NCBI GenBank assembly: GCA_041667115.1
Contig: JBAYFO010000043.1
Location: forward strand, 1 to 31,632
Length of the DNA stretch: 31,632 bases
Reading direction: 5' to 3'
Source of the DNA: UBA1563 sp041667115
Lineage (GTDB): Bacteria > Bacteroidota > Ignavibacteria > Ignavibacteriales > Ignavibacteriaceae
The notes under the pieces are model-generated. The model ran no database searches. It was given only the letters and a program-made list of their open reading frames with translations, and was not told the DNA's origin. Below are positions 8,159 to 15,225 of this stretch, piece by piece. Positions within the stretch are counted from its first letter, which is position 1; every line of letters begins with the position of its first letter. The position numbers and the translations under genes are program-made.

Positions 8159-10615
8159 ATGAAAATATTAAAATTCGGAGGCTCTTCTGTTGCGTCAGCT
8201 GAGCGGATCAAAAATGTAATTGAGATTATTAAAACTTCTTTAAAAAAAGAAAAAGACCTTGCAGTCGTTTTTTCGGCTTACCAGACGGTAACAGACAAGT
8301 TGATTGTAATAAGTCATCTTGCAGCCGAAGGAAACGTCTCTTATTTGGATAATTTAAAAGAATTAGAAAATAAACATCTTACCATCGCAAAAGAATTGGT
8401 TTCCGTAAGCAAACAAAGTGGTGTTATTGCAAATATAAAATTTCAATTGAATGAACTCGACGATATCCTCCACGGGGTTTTCTTAATAAAAGAGCTTTCT
8501 CCTAAAACACTTGATTATATTTTAAGTTTCGGAGAGCGGCTTTCTGCTTATACCATCAGCGAAAGCCTTAAAGACAGAAAAATCAAAAATGATTTTCTGG
8601 ATACCCGCTCAATCATAAAGACTGATACGCAATTCGGTAATGCCCGTGTTATTTATGATCTGACAAATAAAAACATTCAGAAATATTTTTCCACAAATAA
8701 AAAATTGCAGATCGTTACAGGATTTATCTCGTCAACAATAGAAAATGAAACCACCACCTTAGGCCGCGGCGGATCAGATTTTACCGCTTCTATTTTAGGG
8801 GCGGCTCTTAACGCAAAAGAGATCGAGATATGGACTGATGTAGACGGTGTGCTTACCGCTGACCCAAAGAAAGTAAAAAATGCATTCCCGGTAAAACATT
8901 TAACATTTGATGAGGCTATGGAGCTTTCTCATTTCGGCGCAAAGGTAATCTATCCACCGACCATGCAGCCTGCGCATGCAAAAGGAATTCCTTTGCGTAT
9001 TAAAAATACATTTAATCCTTCCGCAGAAGGAACGCTCATCAGTAAGAAAAAAGTTGCGAATGATTTTTTGATAAAGGGTATTTCTTCAATCGATGCTATC
9101 TCCTTAGTGTTGGTTGAAGGAAGTGGTATGGTAGGTGTTGCCGGTATAGCCGAAAGAATTTTCAGCGCACTTGCAGCACATCGCATTAACATTATCCTTA
9201 TTACACAAGCCTCGTCGGAACATTCTATCTGTCTTGCTATTCCTCCGCGCGATAGCAAGAAAGCGAAAGAATCAATCGAGCAAGAATTTAAATTAGAATT
9301 ATTAGAAAAACAGATTAGTGAAGTAAAGGTTGAGAGCGGGTTCGCTATTATTGCTATTGTTGGTGAAAATATGCAGAAAACTCCGGGCATAGCGGGACGC
9401 GTTTTTCAAGCTCTCGGTAAAAACGGAGTAAATATTGCAGCTATCGCTCAAGGTTCATCCGAATTAAATATTTCGGCAGTTATTTCAAAAAAAGATGAAG
9501 CAAAAGCTCTCAATGCTTTGCATGAGGCTTTCTTTTTATCGAAGACAAAATCGCTCCATCTTTTTTTAGTTGGACCAGGATTAATAGGAAAGACTTTTTT
9601 AACACAGCTAAAGAATCATCAACAAAAATTAGCTGAGGAATTCTTCACCTCTGTACATGTCTGTGGTATTATCAACACAAAGAAAATGATTTTTAATAAA
9701 GAAGGTATTCCGCTTGACAAATGGGAAAAGGAATTAAACTCGAGTGTTGAACCATCCGATCTTCAAACTTTTGTAAATTCGATGAAAGAATACAATCTAC
9801 GGAATTCAATATTTATTGATTGTACTGCAAGTGAGGAAGTTGTTAAATATTATTTGGATGTCCTCTCTTCAAATATTTCGATTGTTACTCCGAATAAAAG
9901 AGCAAATACAAAATCTTATACGTTCTATAACAAATTGCGTGAGACCGCTTCAAAACATAACGTAAAATTTTTATACGAAACAAACGTCGGAGCAAGTTTG
10001 CCGATCATCGGAACCATAAAAGATTTGGTGAACAGCGGCGATGCAATTACTAAAATTGAAGGAATTCTCTCCGGAACGTTAAGCTACATTTTCAATTCCT
10101 TTAAGGAAGGAAAAAAGTTCAGCAGCATAGTTCACGAGGCTAGAGAGAAAGGCTATACCGAACCTGATCCGCGAGAAGATCTAAATGGAAAAGATGTTGC
10201 ACGAAAATTATTGATCCTCGCCCGTGAATGCGGGTATCAAATGGAATTAGCCGACATCAAAGTTGAAAACCTAATTTTCCCGAAAGCACAAAAAGTAAAA
10301 ACTGTGCAGGAATTTTTTGGTGTACTCAAAGAGAATGACATCGATTTTGAAAAACTCCGGATGAAAGAAGAAAAAGAAGGAAAAGTTTTGCGCTATATCG
10401 CTAAATTGGAAAAAGGAAAAGCGGAAGTCTCTTTACAAGCCATAGATAAAAATCATCCATTTTATTTTATGAGCGGAAGCGATAACATCCTGGCGATTCA
10501 TACATTAAATTATATTAACAGCCCTCTTGTAATTAAGGGTCCCGGTGCCGGAGCTGAAGTTACGGCCGCTGGTGTCTTTGCAGATGTTCTCAGAATTTCA
10601 AATTATTTGAGTTAA
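8159..10615 (+). CDS. thrA: Bifunctional aspartokinase / homoserine dehydrogenase
   Basis: The protein has 818 aa, nearly the length of E. coli ThrA. The aspartokinase part begins KILKFGGSSV and has SFGERLSA (about 123) and LGRGGSDFTAS (about 200). Two ACT-type regulatory segments follow (about 300-460, with VEGSGMVGVAGIA and VGENMQKTPGIAGRVF). The homoserine dehydrogenase part starts at the nucleotide-binding loop VGPGLIGK (about 470) and contains EGILSGTLSYIFN and GYTEPDPREDLNGKDVARKL. It phosphorylates aspartate and later reduces aspartate semialdehyde to homoserine with NAD(P)H, in the cytoplasm. The ACT domains suggest end-product feedback, probably by threonine. It is the first structural gene after the attenuator, followed 15 bp later by asd. 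The ATG lacks a clear Shine-Dalgarno site. Confidence 0.97.
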   Translation: MKILKFGGSSVASAERIKNVIEIIKTSLKKEKDLAVVFSAYQTVTDKLIVISHLAAEGNVSYLDNLKELENKHLTIAKELVSVSKQSGVIANIKFQLNELDDILHGVFLIKELSPKTLDYILSFGERLSAYTISESLKDRKIKNDFLDTRSIIKTDTQFGNARVIYDLTNKNIQKYFSTNKKLQIVTGFISSTIENETTTLGRGGSDFTASILGAALNAKEIEIWTDVDGVLTADPKKVKNAFPVKHLTFDEAMELSHFGAKVIYPPTMQPAHAKGIPLRIKNTFNPSAEGTLISKKKVANDFLIKGISSIDAISLVLVEGSGMVGVAGIAERIFSALAAHRINIILITQASSEHSICLAIPPRDSKKAKESIEQEFKLELLEKQISEVKVESGFAIIAIVGENMQKTPGIAGRVFQALGKNGVNIAAIAQGSSELNISAVISKKDEAKALNALHEAFFLSKTKSLHLFLVGPGLIGKTFLTQLKNHQQKLAEEFFTSVHVCGIINTKKMIFNKEGIPLDKWEKELNSSVEPSDLQTFVNSMKEYNLRNSIFIDCTASEEVVKYYLDVLSSNISIVTPNKRANTKSYTFYNKLRETASKHNVKFLYETNVGASLPIIGTIKDLVNSGDAITKIEGILSGTLSYIFNSFKEGKKFSSIVHEAREKGYTEPDPREDLNGKDVARKLLILARECGYQMELADIKVENLIFPKAQKVKTVQEFFGVLKENDIDFEKLRMKEEKEGKVLRYIAKLEKGKAEVSLQAIDKNHPFYFMSGSDNILAIHTLNYINSPLVIKGPGAGAEVTAAGVFADVLRISNYLS

Positions 10616-10630
10616 GAAAAAGGAATAACT

Positions 10631-11677
10631 ATGTCAACACAGAAAATAAAAGTAGGAATTTTAGGTGCTACCGGAAGCGTTGGACAAAAATTCATTCAAC
10701 TGTTAAGCGATCATCCGTTTTTTGAAATTACGGAAGTTGCAGCTTCAGATCGATCCGCCGGGAAGAAATATAAAGACGCGGTGAACTGGTTTTTGCCTAC
10801 TCCTATCCCCGATGGAATTGCTAACCTTACAGTTAAAAATTGTGAACCTGATTTAGATTGCGGTGTTGTTTTTTCAGGATTGGATGCTAATGTTGCAGGA
10901 GAAGTTGAAGAAGCATTTGCTAAAAGCGGATATCATGTTATTTCAAATTCAAAAAATCACCGTTTCGATAAAGACGTTCCTCTACTCATCCCTGAAGTAA
11001 ATCCGGATCACTTGGGATTAGTAAAAGTTCAGAAATTTGGAAAAGGTTCTATCGTTACCAATCCTAACTGCTCAACAATTGGAATGTTGATCGCATTAAA
11101 ACCTCTTGAAGATGCTTTCGGAATTGAAATGGTAAACGTTGTAACCATGCAGGCTTTATCGGGAGCCGGTTATCCCGGAGTCTCAAGCCTTGACATTATT
11201 GATAACGTAATTCCTTTTATCGGTGGTGAAGAGAATAAAATGGAAACCGAGCCGTTAAAAATTCTCGGAAAGTTTACCGGAAAAGAAATTGAATTAAGTA
11301 CATTCAAGATCAGCGCGTCGTGTAACCGGGTTGCGGTTGTTGACGGACACCTTGAGTCTGTTCAAGTCAAATTAAAAAACAAACCTTCAAAAGAAGATAT
11401 TCTTTCCGTTTGGAAAAAATTTAAAGGCGAACCACAGGATTACGACCTACCGCTTGCGCCGGTTCAACCTATCCATTATTTCCATGAGGACAAATATCCT
11501 CAACCGCGTTTGCATAGAGATATTGATAAAGGAATGGCAGCTGCTGTAGGCAGGTTACGTGATTGTAATTTGTTCGATTATAAATTTTCCGTCCTTTCTC
11601 ATAACACAGTTCGCGGTGCGGCAGGTGGCGCAATTCTTTGCGCTGAATTAATGAAGGTTAAAGGTTTACTTGCATAG
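10631..11677 (+). CDS. asd: Aspartate-semialdehyde dehydrogenase
   Basis: The protein has 348 aa. It begins with the Rossmann motif GILGATGSVGQKF and has the catalytic cysteine in NPNCSTIGM (Cys147) and a probable catalytic His near 240 (VDGHLESV). It reduces aspartyl phosphate to aspartate semialdehyde with NADPH, the step between the two ThrA activities. SNSKNHRFDKDVPLLIPEVN and the overall length point to the archaeal/fungal-type subfamily rather than the E. coli type. AAAGGA precedes the ATG. Its stop shares one base with the thrB start (TAGTG), so translation of the two is probably coupled. Confidence 0.96.
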   Translation: MSTQKIKVGILGATGSVGQKFIQLLSDHPFFEITEVAASDRSAGKKYKDAVNWFLPTPIPDGIANLTVKNCEPDLDCGVVFSGLDANVAGEVEEAFAKSGYHVISNSKNHRFDKDVPLLIPEVNPDHLGLVKVQKFGKGSIVTNPNCSTIGMLIALKPLEDAFGIEMVNVVTMQALSGAGYPGVSSLDIIDNVIPFIGGEENKMETEPLKILGKFTGKEIELSTFKISASCNRVAVVDGHLESVQVKLKNKPSKEDILSVWKKFKGEPQDYDLPLAPVQPIHYFHEDKYPQPRLHRDIDKGMAAAVGRLRDCNLFDYKFSVLSHNTVRGAAGGAILCAELMKVKGLLA

Positions 11678-12642
11678 TGAAAAATCTATTTAAAGCAAAA
11701 AAAGTAAAAGTCTTCTCCCCCGCTTCGGTTTCTAATGTCGGAGCCGGGTTTGATATTTTCGGTTTCGCACTGCATCAACCGGGAGATGAAGTAGTTATGC
11801 GGATTGTCGACAAACCGGGAATTCACATTACAAAAATTACCGGCGATGATCATCATCTGCCAAAAGACGCAAAAAAGAATACTGCCGCAGTTTCACTTCG
11901 CGCAATGATGGATGCACTCGATCCAAAATTCGGTGTTGAGATGGAACTCCACAAAAAAATGCCGTTAGGAAGCGGACTCGGCTCAAGTGCAGCAAGCTCG
12001 GTAGCAAGTGTATTCGCCTTAAATGCTTTGTTGAAAAAACCTTTTTCAAAAAATGAATTATTACTTTTTGCGCTTGAAGGAGAAAAAATTGCATGCGGAA
12101 GTATTGCTCATGCCGATAATGTTGCCCCCTGCCTATATGGCGGTTTTACTTTGGTAAGAGGATGCTGCCCGCCCGATGTAATCTCTATCCCAACACCGGC
12201 AGACTTGCATTGTACGATCATTCATCCGCATATTGAAATTAAAACTGAGTTTGCACGAAAGATTCTCCGCTCGCAAATAAAGCTTTCCGATGCGGTAAAA
12301 CAATGGGGAAACGCCGCAGCGCTTGTTGCAGGTTTAATGAAACCGGATTATGATTTGATAAGAAGGTCCATTGAAGATTATATTATCGAACCGATCCGGG
12401 GCTCGTTAATTCCAAATTATTTTTTGCTGAAAGAAGCTGCGCTAAAGAATAACGCACTTGGTTGCAGTATCTCCGGTTCCGGTCCTTCTGTTTTTGCGCT
12501 GAGCCGGAGTGAAAAGGAAGCGAAACTTATTGCTTCCGAAATGAAGAAAGTTCTTACTAAAATAAAATTAAAAAGCGATATTTATATTTCCAAAATAAAT
12601 AACGAAGGTCCTAAAATTATTTCTCTCTCGGAAAACATTTGA
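11677..12642 (+). CDS. thrB: Homoserine kinase (GHMP family)
   Basis: The protein has 321 aa. KVFSPASVSNVGAGFDIFGF is the N-terminal GHMP motif, PLGSGLGSSAAS (96-107) is the ATP-binding glycine-rich loop, and GCSISGSGPSVFAL is the C-terminal motif. It phosphorylates homoserine to O-phosphohomoserine for ThrC. The start is GTG within the asd stop (TAGTG). The gene ends in a 4-base overlap with the TTG start of thrC. Both overlaps suggest translational coupling and fixed enzyme ratios along the threonine branch. Confidence 0.96.
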   Translation: MKNLFKAKKVKVFSPASVSNVGAGFDIFGFALHQPGDEVVMRIVDKPGIHITKITGDDHHLPKDAKKNTAAVSLRAMMDALDPKFGVEMELHKKMPLGSGLGSSAASSVASVFALNALLKKPFSKNELLLFALEGEKIACGSIAHADNVAPCLYGGFTLVRGCCPPDVISIPTPADLHCTIIHPHIEIKTEFARKILRSQIKLSDAVKQWGNAAALVAGLMKPDYDLIRRSIEDYIIEPIRGSLIPNYFLLKEAALKNNALGCSISGSGPSVFALSRSEKEAKLIASEMKKVLTKIKLKSDIYISKINNEGPKIISLSENI

Positions 12643-13946
12643 AATTTTACAGCACAAATAACAAACACCTTACGGCCTCTTTCCGCGAAGCAGTGCTAAC
12701 CGGTATTGCCTATGACGGCGGACTTTTTATGCCGAATGAAGTTCCTCATCTTCCGGAAAACTTTTTCCGTAACATCGAGAATTATTCTTTCCGGGAAATC
12801 GGTTTTGAAGTTGCAAAACTTTTTATCGATGATATCGATGAAACCGATCTTCGCACAATATTAAGCAACACAATTTCTTTCCCGGCTCCACTTATACAGT
12901 TGGCAGAGAATATTTCGATACTGGAATTATTTCACGGACCGACGTTAGCGTTCAAAGATTTCGGAGCAAAATTTCTTGCTAATCTTTTAACACATTATTT
13001 AAAAGACGAAAAGAAGGAAACCCTGATCCTCGTTGCCACTTCGGGCGATACCGGAAGTGCGGTTGCAAATGGCTTTTACGAAAAAGAAGGTATAAAAGTT
13101 GCGCTTCTTTATCCAAGCGGAAAAGTAAGTAAAACACAAGAACAGCAATTAACCACACTTGGTAAAAATATTTTTGCGTTTGAAATTGACGGCGTGTTTG
13201 ATGACTGTCAGCAGTTGGTAAAACAAGCATTTCATGATTCCGATCTGACAAGCATTTTTTCAATGACATCTGCAAACTCAATAAACATTGCCCGTTTGCT
13301 TCCACAATCATTTTACTATTTTGAAGCATACAAGCAGATAAAAGATAAATCACTCCCCTTTGTCGTTTCTGTGCCGAGTGGCAATTTTGGTAATCTAACT
13401 GCGGGACTTCTCGCTCAAAAAATGGGTTTGCCTGTTCATAAATTCATTGCGGCAGTAAATGCAAATGATGTCTTCTTCAATTATTTGGAAAGCGGAAAAT
13501 TTGAATCAAAGCCATCGGTACTTACGTTGTCAAATGCAATGGACGTAGGAAATCCGAGCAACTTTGCACGTATCATTTCATTATTTGAAAATAATTTTAA
13601 ACTGTTAAAAAAAAATATTACAAGTGCAAGTTTTGATGATGGACAAACCTTAGCAGCAATAAAAGAAGTTTATGATAAATGTAATTATACAATTGATCCT
13701 CACGGAGCAGTAGGATATTTAGCGTTGAAAAATTACTTGCAGAATTCAGGACTAAATAATGTAAACGGAATAATCTTGGAAACGGCACATCCCGCAAAAT
13801 TTTCTGAGATTGTTGACAAAGTCCTTGGAGAAAAAGTCGCTATGCCGGAAAGATTATCGGCTTGCTTAAAAGAAGAAAAAATATCAGTGAAAACAAACAA
13901 AGATTATGCGTCGTTTAAAGAAGCGCTTATTCAAACTATCTCATGA
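12639..13946 (+). CDS. thrC: Threonine synthase
   Basis: The protein has 435 aa, close to E. coli ThrC. The N-terminus LKFYSTNNKHLTASFREAV and YDGGLFMP are typical of this family. The PLP-binding lysine is in LAFKDFGAKF (Lys106), and SGDTGSAVANGF and SVPSGNFGNLTAGL are cofactor- and phosphate-binding segments. It converts O-phosphohomoserine to threonine. The start is TTG overlapping the thrB stop (TTGA). No ATG is available near this position without losing the conserved N-terminus. proC follows after 10 bp. Confidence 0.96.
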   Translation: MKFYSTNNKHLTASFREAVLTGIAYDGGLFMPNEVPHLPENFFRNIENYSFREIGFEVAKLFIDDIDETDLRTILSNTISFPAPLIQLAENISILELFHGPTLAFKDFGAKFLANLLTHYLKDEKKETLILVATSGDTGSAVANGFYEKEGIKVALLYPSGKVSKTQEQQLTTLGKNIFAFEIDGVFDDCQQLVKQAFHDSDLTSIFSMTSANSINIARLLPQSFYYFEAYKQIKDKSLPFVVSVPSGNFGNLTAGLLAQKMGLPVHKFIAAVNANDVFFNYLESGKFESKPSVLTLSNAMDVGNPSNFARIISLFENNFKLLKKNITSASFDDGQTLAAIKEVYDKCNYTIDPHGAVGYLALKNYLQNSGLNNVNGIILETAHPAKFSEIVDKVLGEKVAMPERLSACLKEEKISVKTNKDYASFKEALIQTIS

Positions 13947-13956
13947 AGGAAATGAA

Positions 13957-14757
13957 ATGGAAAATAAAATCATTACGATTCTTGGCAGCGGAAATATCGG
14001 TTTATCAATAGCTAAAGGGTTAGTGCATGCGCAATTAATTACACCGAAGAAAATAATCTTAACTAGAAGGAACGTAGAATTGTTGAAGGAATTTTCTTTG
14101 CAAGGATTTTCTGTTTCAAGTGATAACAAAAAAGCTGTGGTACAGTCAGATATTGTTATTATTGCGGTGCAACCACAACAATTAAATGATCTATTGATTC
14201 AAATAAAACCTTCTCTTAAAGCAAAAAAACACACTGTAATTTCGGTTGTTTCCGGGGCGACCATCTCAGCGATGCAGAAATTACTTGGTGCTCAAATAAA
14301 AATCGTCCGTGCGATGCCAAATACTGCAATAGCTATTCAGCAGTCTATGACTTGCCTCTCCTCCGATTCTCCAGAAGCGTTAACTTACGCTGAAAAAATA
14401 TTTGATACTCTTGGCAAAAGTCTCGTTATAAAAGAAGAATTAATGGGACCGGCAACCGCGTTATGCGCTTGCGGAATTGCGTTTTTCCTCCGTGCGGTTC
14501 GTGCCGCATCTCAAGGCGGAATTGAAATTGGATTTCATTCGGAAGAAGCGATTATGATGGCAGCACAAACAGCGAAAGGAGCCGCTGCCCTTCTCCTGGA
14601 AAATAAAAATCATCCTGAGAGTGAAGTTGATAAAGTTACTACTCCGAGAGGAATTACCATTTCAGGCTTAAATCAAATGGAGCATAACGGCTTTAGTTCG
14701 GCATTAATTAAAGGAATAGTCACCTCTGCTGAAAAAGCTGCCAAGATTTATTCATAA
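13957..14757 (+). CDS. proC: Pyrroline-5-carboxylate reductase
   Basis: The protein is about 266 aa with an N-terminal Rossmann motif (ITILGSGNIGLSIAKGLV), then VRAMPNTAIAIQQSMT and the C-terminal TTPRGITISGLNQMEHNG, the P5CR signature region. It reduces pyrroline-5-carboxylate to proline with NAD(P)H. I chose ATG 13957 because AAGGA precedes it at 6-nt spacing and it leads directly into the Rossmann strand; an earlier in-frame start at 13906 would lie within thrC. It is the last gene of the threonine operon, which links proline synthesis to threonine control. I see no clear terminator before the methionine leader. Confidence 0.93.
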   Translation: MENKIITILGSGNIGLSIAKGLVHAQLITPKKIILTRRNVELLKEFSLQGFSVSSDNKKAVVQSDIVIIAVQPQQLNDLLIQIKPSLKAKKHTVISVVSGATISAMQKLLGAQIKIVRAMPNTAIAIQQSMTCLSSDSPEALTYAEKIFDTLGKSLVIKEELMGPATALCACGIAFFLRAVRAASQGGIEIGFHSEEAIMMAAQTAKGAAALLLENKNHPESEVDKVTTPRGITISGLNQMEHNGFSSALIKGIVTSAEKAAKIYS

Positions 14758-14781
14758 ATATGCAATCTTGACAAAAAAGTA

Positions 14782-14813
14782 TTTGACAAATGGTTCTCCA
14801 GGCTTTATCTTTG
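14782..14813 (+). promoter_or_regulatory. metYp: Bacteroidota-type promoter of the methionine unit
   Basis: TTTG (14782-14785) and TATCTTTG (14806-14813) match the Bacteroidota consensus TTTG-N19-21-TAnnTTTG with 20-bp spacing. The overlapping TTGACA also matches a sigma70 -35 box. The predicted start near 14820 lies only about 5 nt before the leader ATG. A second TTGACA occurs at 14768-14773. Confidence 0.7.
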
Positions 14814-14824
14814 CTTTCAGTAAA

Positions 14825-14920
14825 ATGAAAAACAAAAATTTAAATATCGAAATTAAAAATATGGCAATGTGCTTCTGTTGTATGATGATGTGTTCATCAC
14901 CTCGGATGGTCTCAGCCTAA
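14825..14920 (+). CDS. Methionine/cysteine-rich leader peptide (31 aa)
   Basis: A 32-codon ORF begins MKNKNLNIEIKN and contains MAMCFCCMMMC: seven Met in total (codons 1, 13, 15, 20-22, 28) and four Cys (16, 18, 19, 23). It ends 21 bp before a strong terminator hairpin, upstream of the methionine genes. By analogy with amino-acid attenuators, shortage of charged tRNA-Met or tRNA-Cys would stall the ribosome and prevent termination. There is no Shine-Dalgarno site, and the mRNA is probably almost leaderless. The N-terminus resembles that of the Thr leader (MK..N.NI.I). Confidence 0.8.
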   Translation: MKNKNLNIEIKNMAMCFCCMMMCSSPRMVSA

Positions 14921-14978
14921 ACGTTCTTAAATGTTAATTGTAGCCCTTCCGAAGTAAAAACTCGAGAAGGGCTTTTTT
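14899..14978 (+). promoter_or_regulatory. Met/Cys attenuator: antiterminator and terminator
   Basis: Terminator: AGCCCTTC (14942-14949) pairs perfectly with GAAGGGCT (14966-14973), followed by TTTTTT. Candidate antiterminator: leader bases 14899-14912 (the Pro-Arg-Met-Val codons just before the stop) pair with 14942-14955 at 11 of 14 positions, which blocks the terminator's 5' arm. The layout is the same as in the Thr attenuator: the antiterminator strand sits at the 3' end of the leader ORF, where a terminating ribosome would cover it. The terminator is clear. The antiterminator is weaker than in the Thr case. Confidence 0.7.
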
Positions 14979-15002
14979 GTATGTTCTTATAAAATAAAAA
15001 AA

Positions 15003-15126
15003 CTCTTATCGAGAAAGGTTGAGGGAACAGGCCCTATGAAACCTTAGCAACCATCACGGTTAACGTGAACTTTGGTGCTACTTCCTGCCCGTTCCGGTTT
15101 TTGCCGGAATTTGGGGAAAGATGAGA
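15003..15126 (+). promoter_or_regulatory. SAM-I (S-box) riboswitch aptamer
   Basis: The sequence matches the S-box consensus in order. P1 is CTTATC (15005-15010) with GATGAG (15120-15125). The P2 kink-turn region is GAGGGAACAGGCCCTATGAAA. P3 is TAGCAACC with GGTGCTA. P4 is TTCCGG with CCGGAA. The aptamer binds S-adenosylmethionine. High SAM stabilises P1 and should allow the downstream terminator. It lies between the Met/Cys leader terminator and metY, so the two controls act in series. Confidence 0.92.
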
Positions 15127-15138
15127 ATGCAGGTACTT

Positions 15139-15176
15139 AACCTCTTCGAAAATTCTTTCCGAAGAGGTTTTTTTTT
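15139..15176 (+). terminator. SAM riboswitch expression-platform terminator
   Basis: AACCTCTTCG (15139-15148) pairs with CGAAGAGGTT (15160-15169), followed by a run of nine T. The alternative pairing AGGTTGAG (15016-15023, in the aptamer) with CTTAACCT (15136-15143) would disrupt both P1/P2 and the terminator. This is the expected off/on switch. Confidence 0.88.
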
Positions 15177-15225
15177 GTCCATACTTGATAATAAAAACAA
15201 TAAATAAATACAAAGAGGTAACAAA

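Noticed and set aside
8950..9390. 146-codon antisense frame inside thrA
   Set aside because: It is fully covered by the well-conserved thrA reading frame on the other strand; a codon-bias shadow.
12979..13353. 124-codon antisense frame inside thrC
   Set aside because: It is a shadow of the conserved thrC frame, with no ribosome site or family features.
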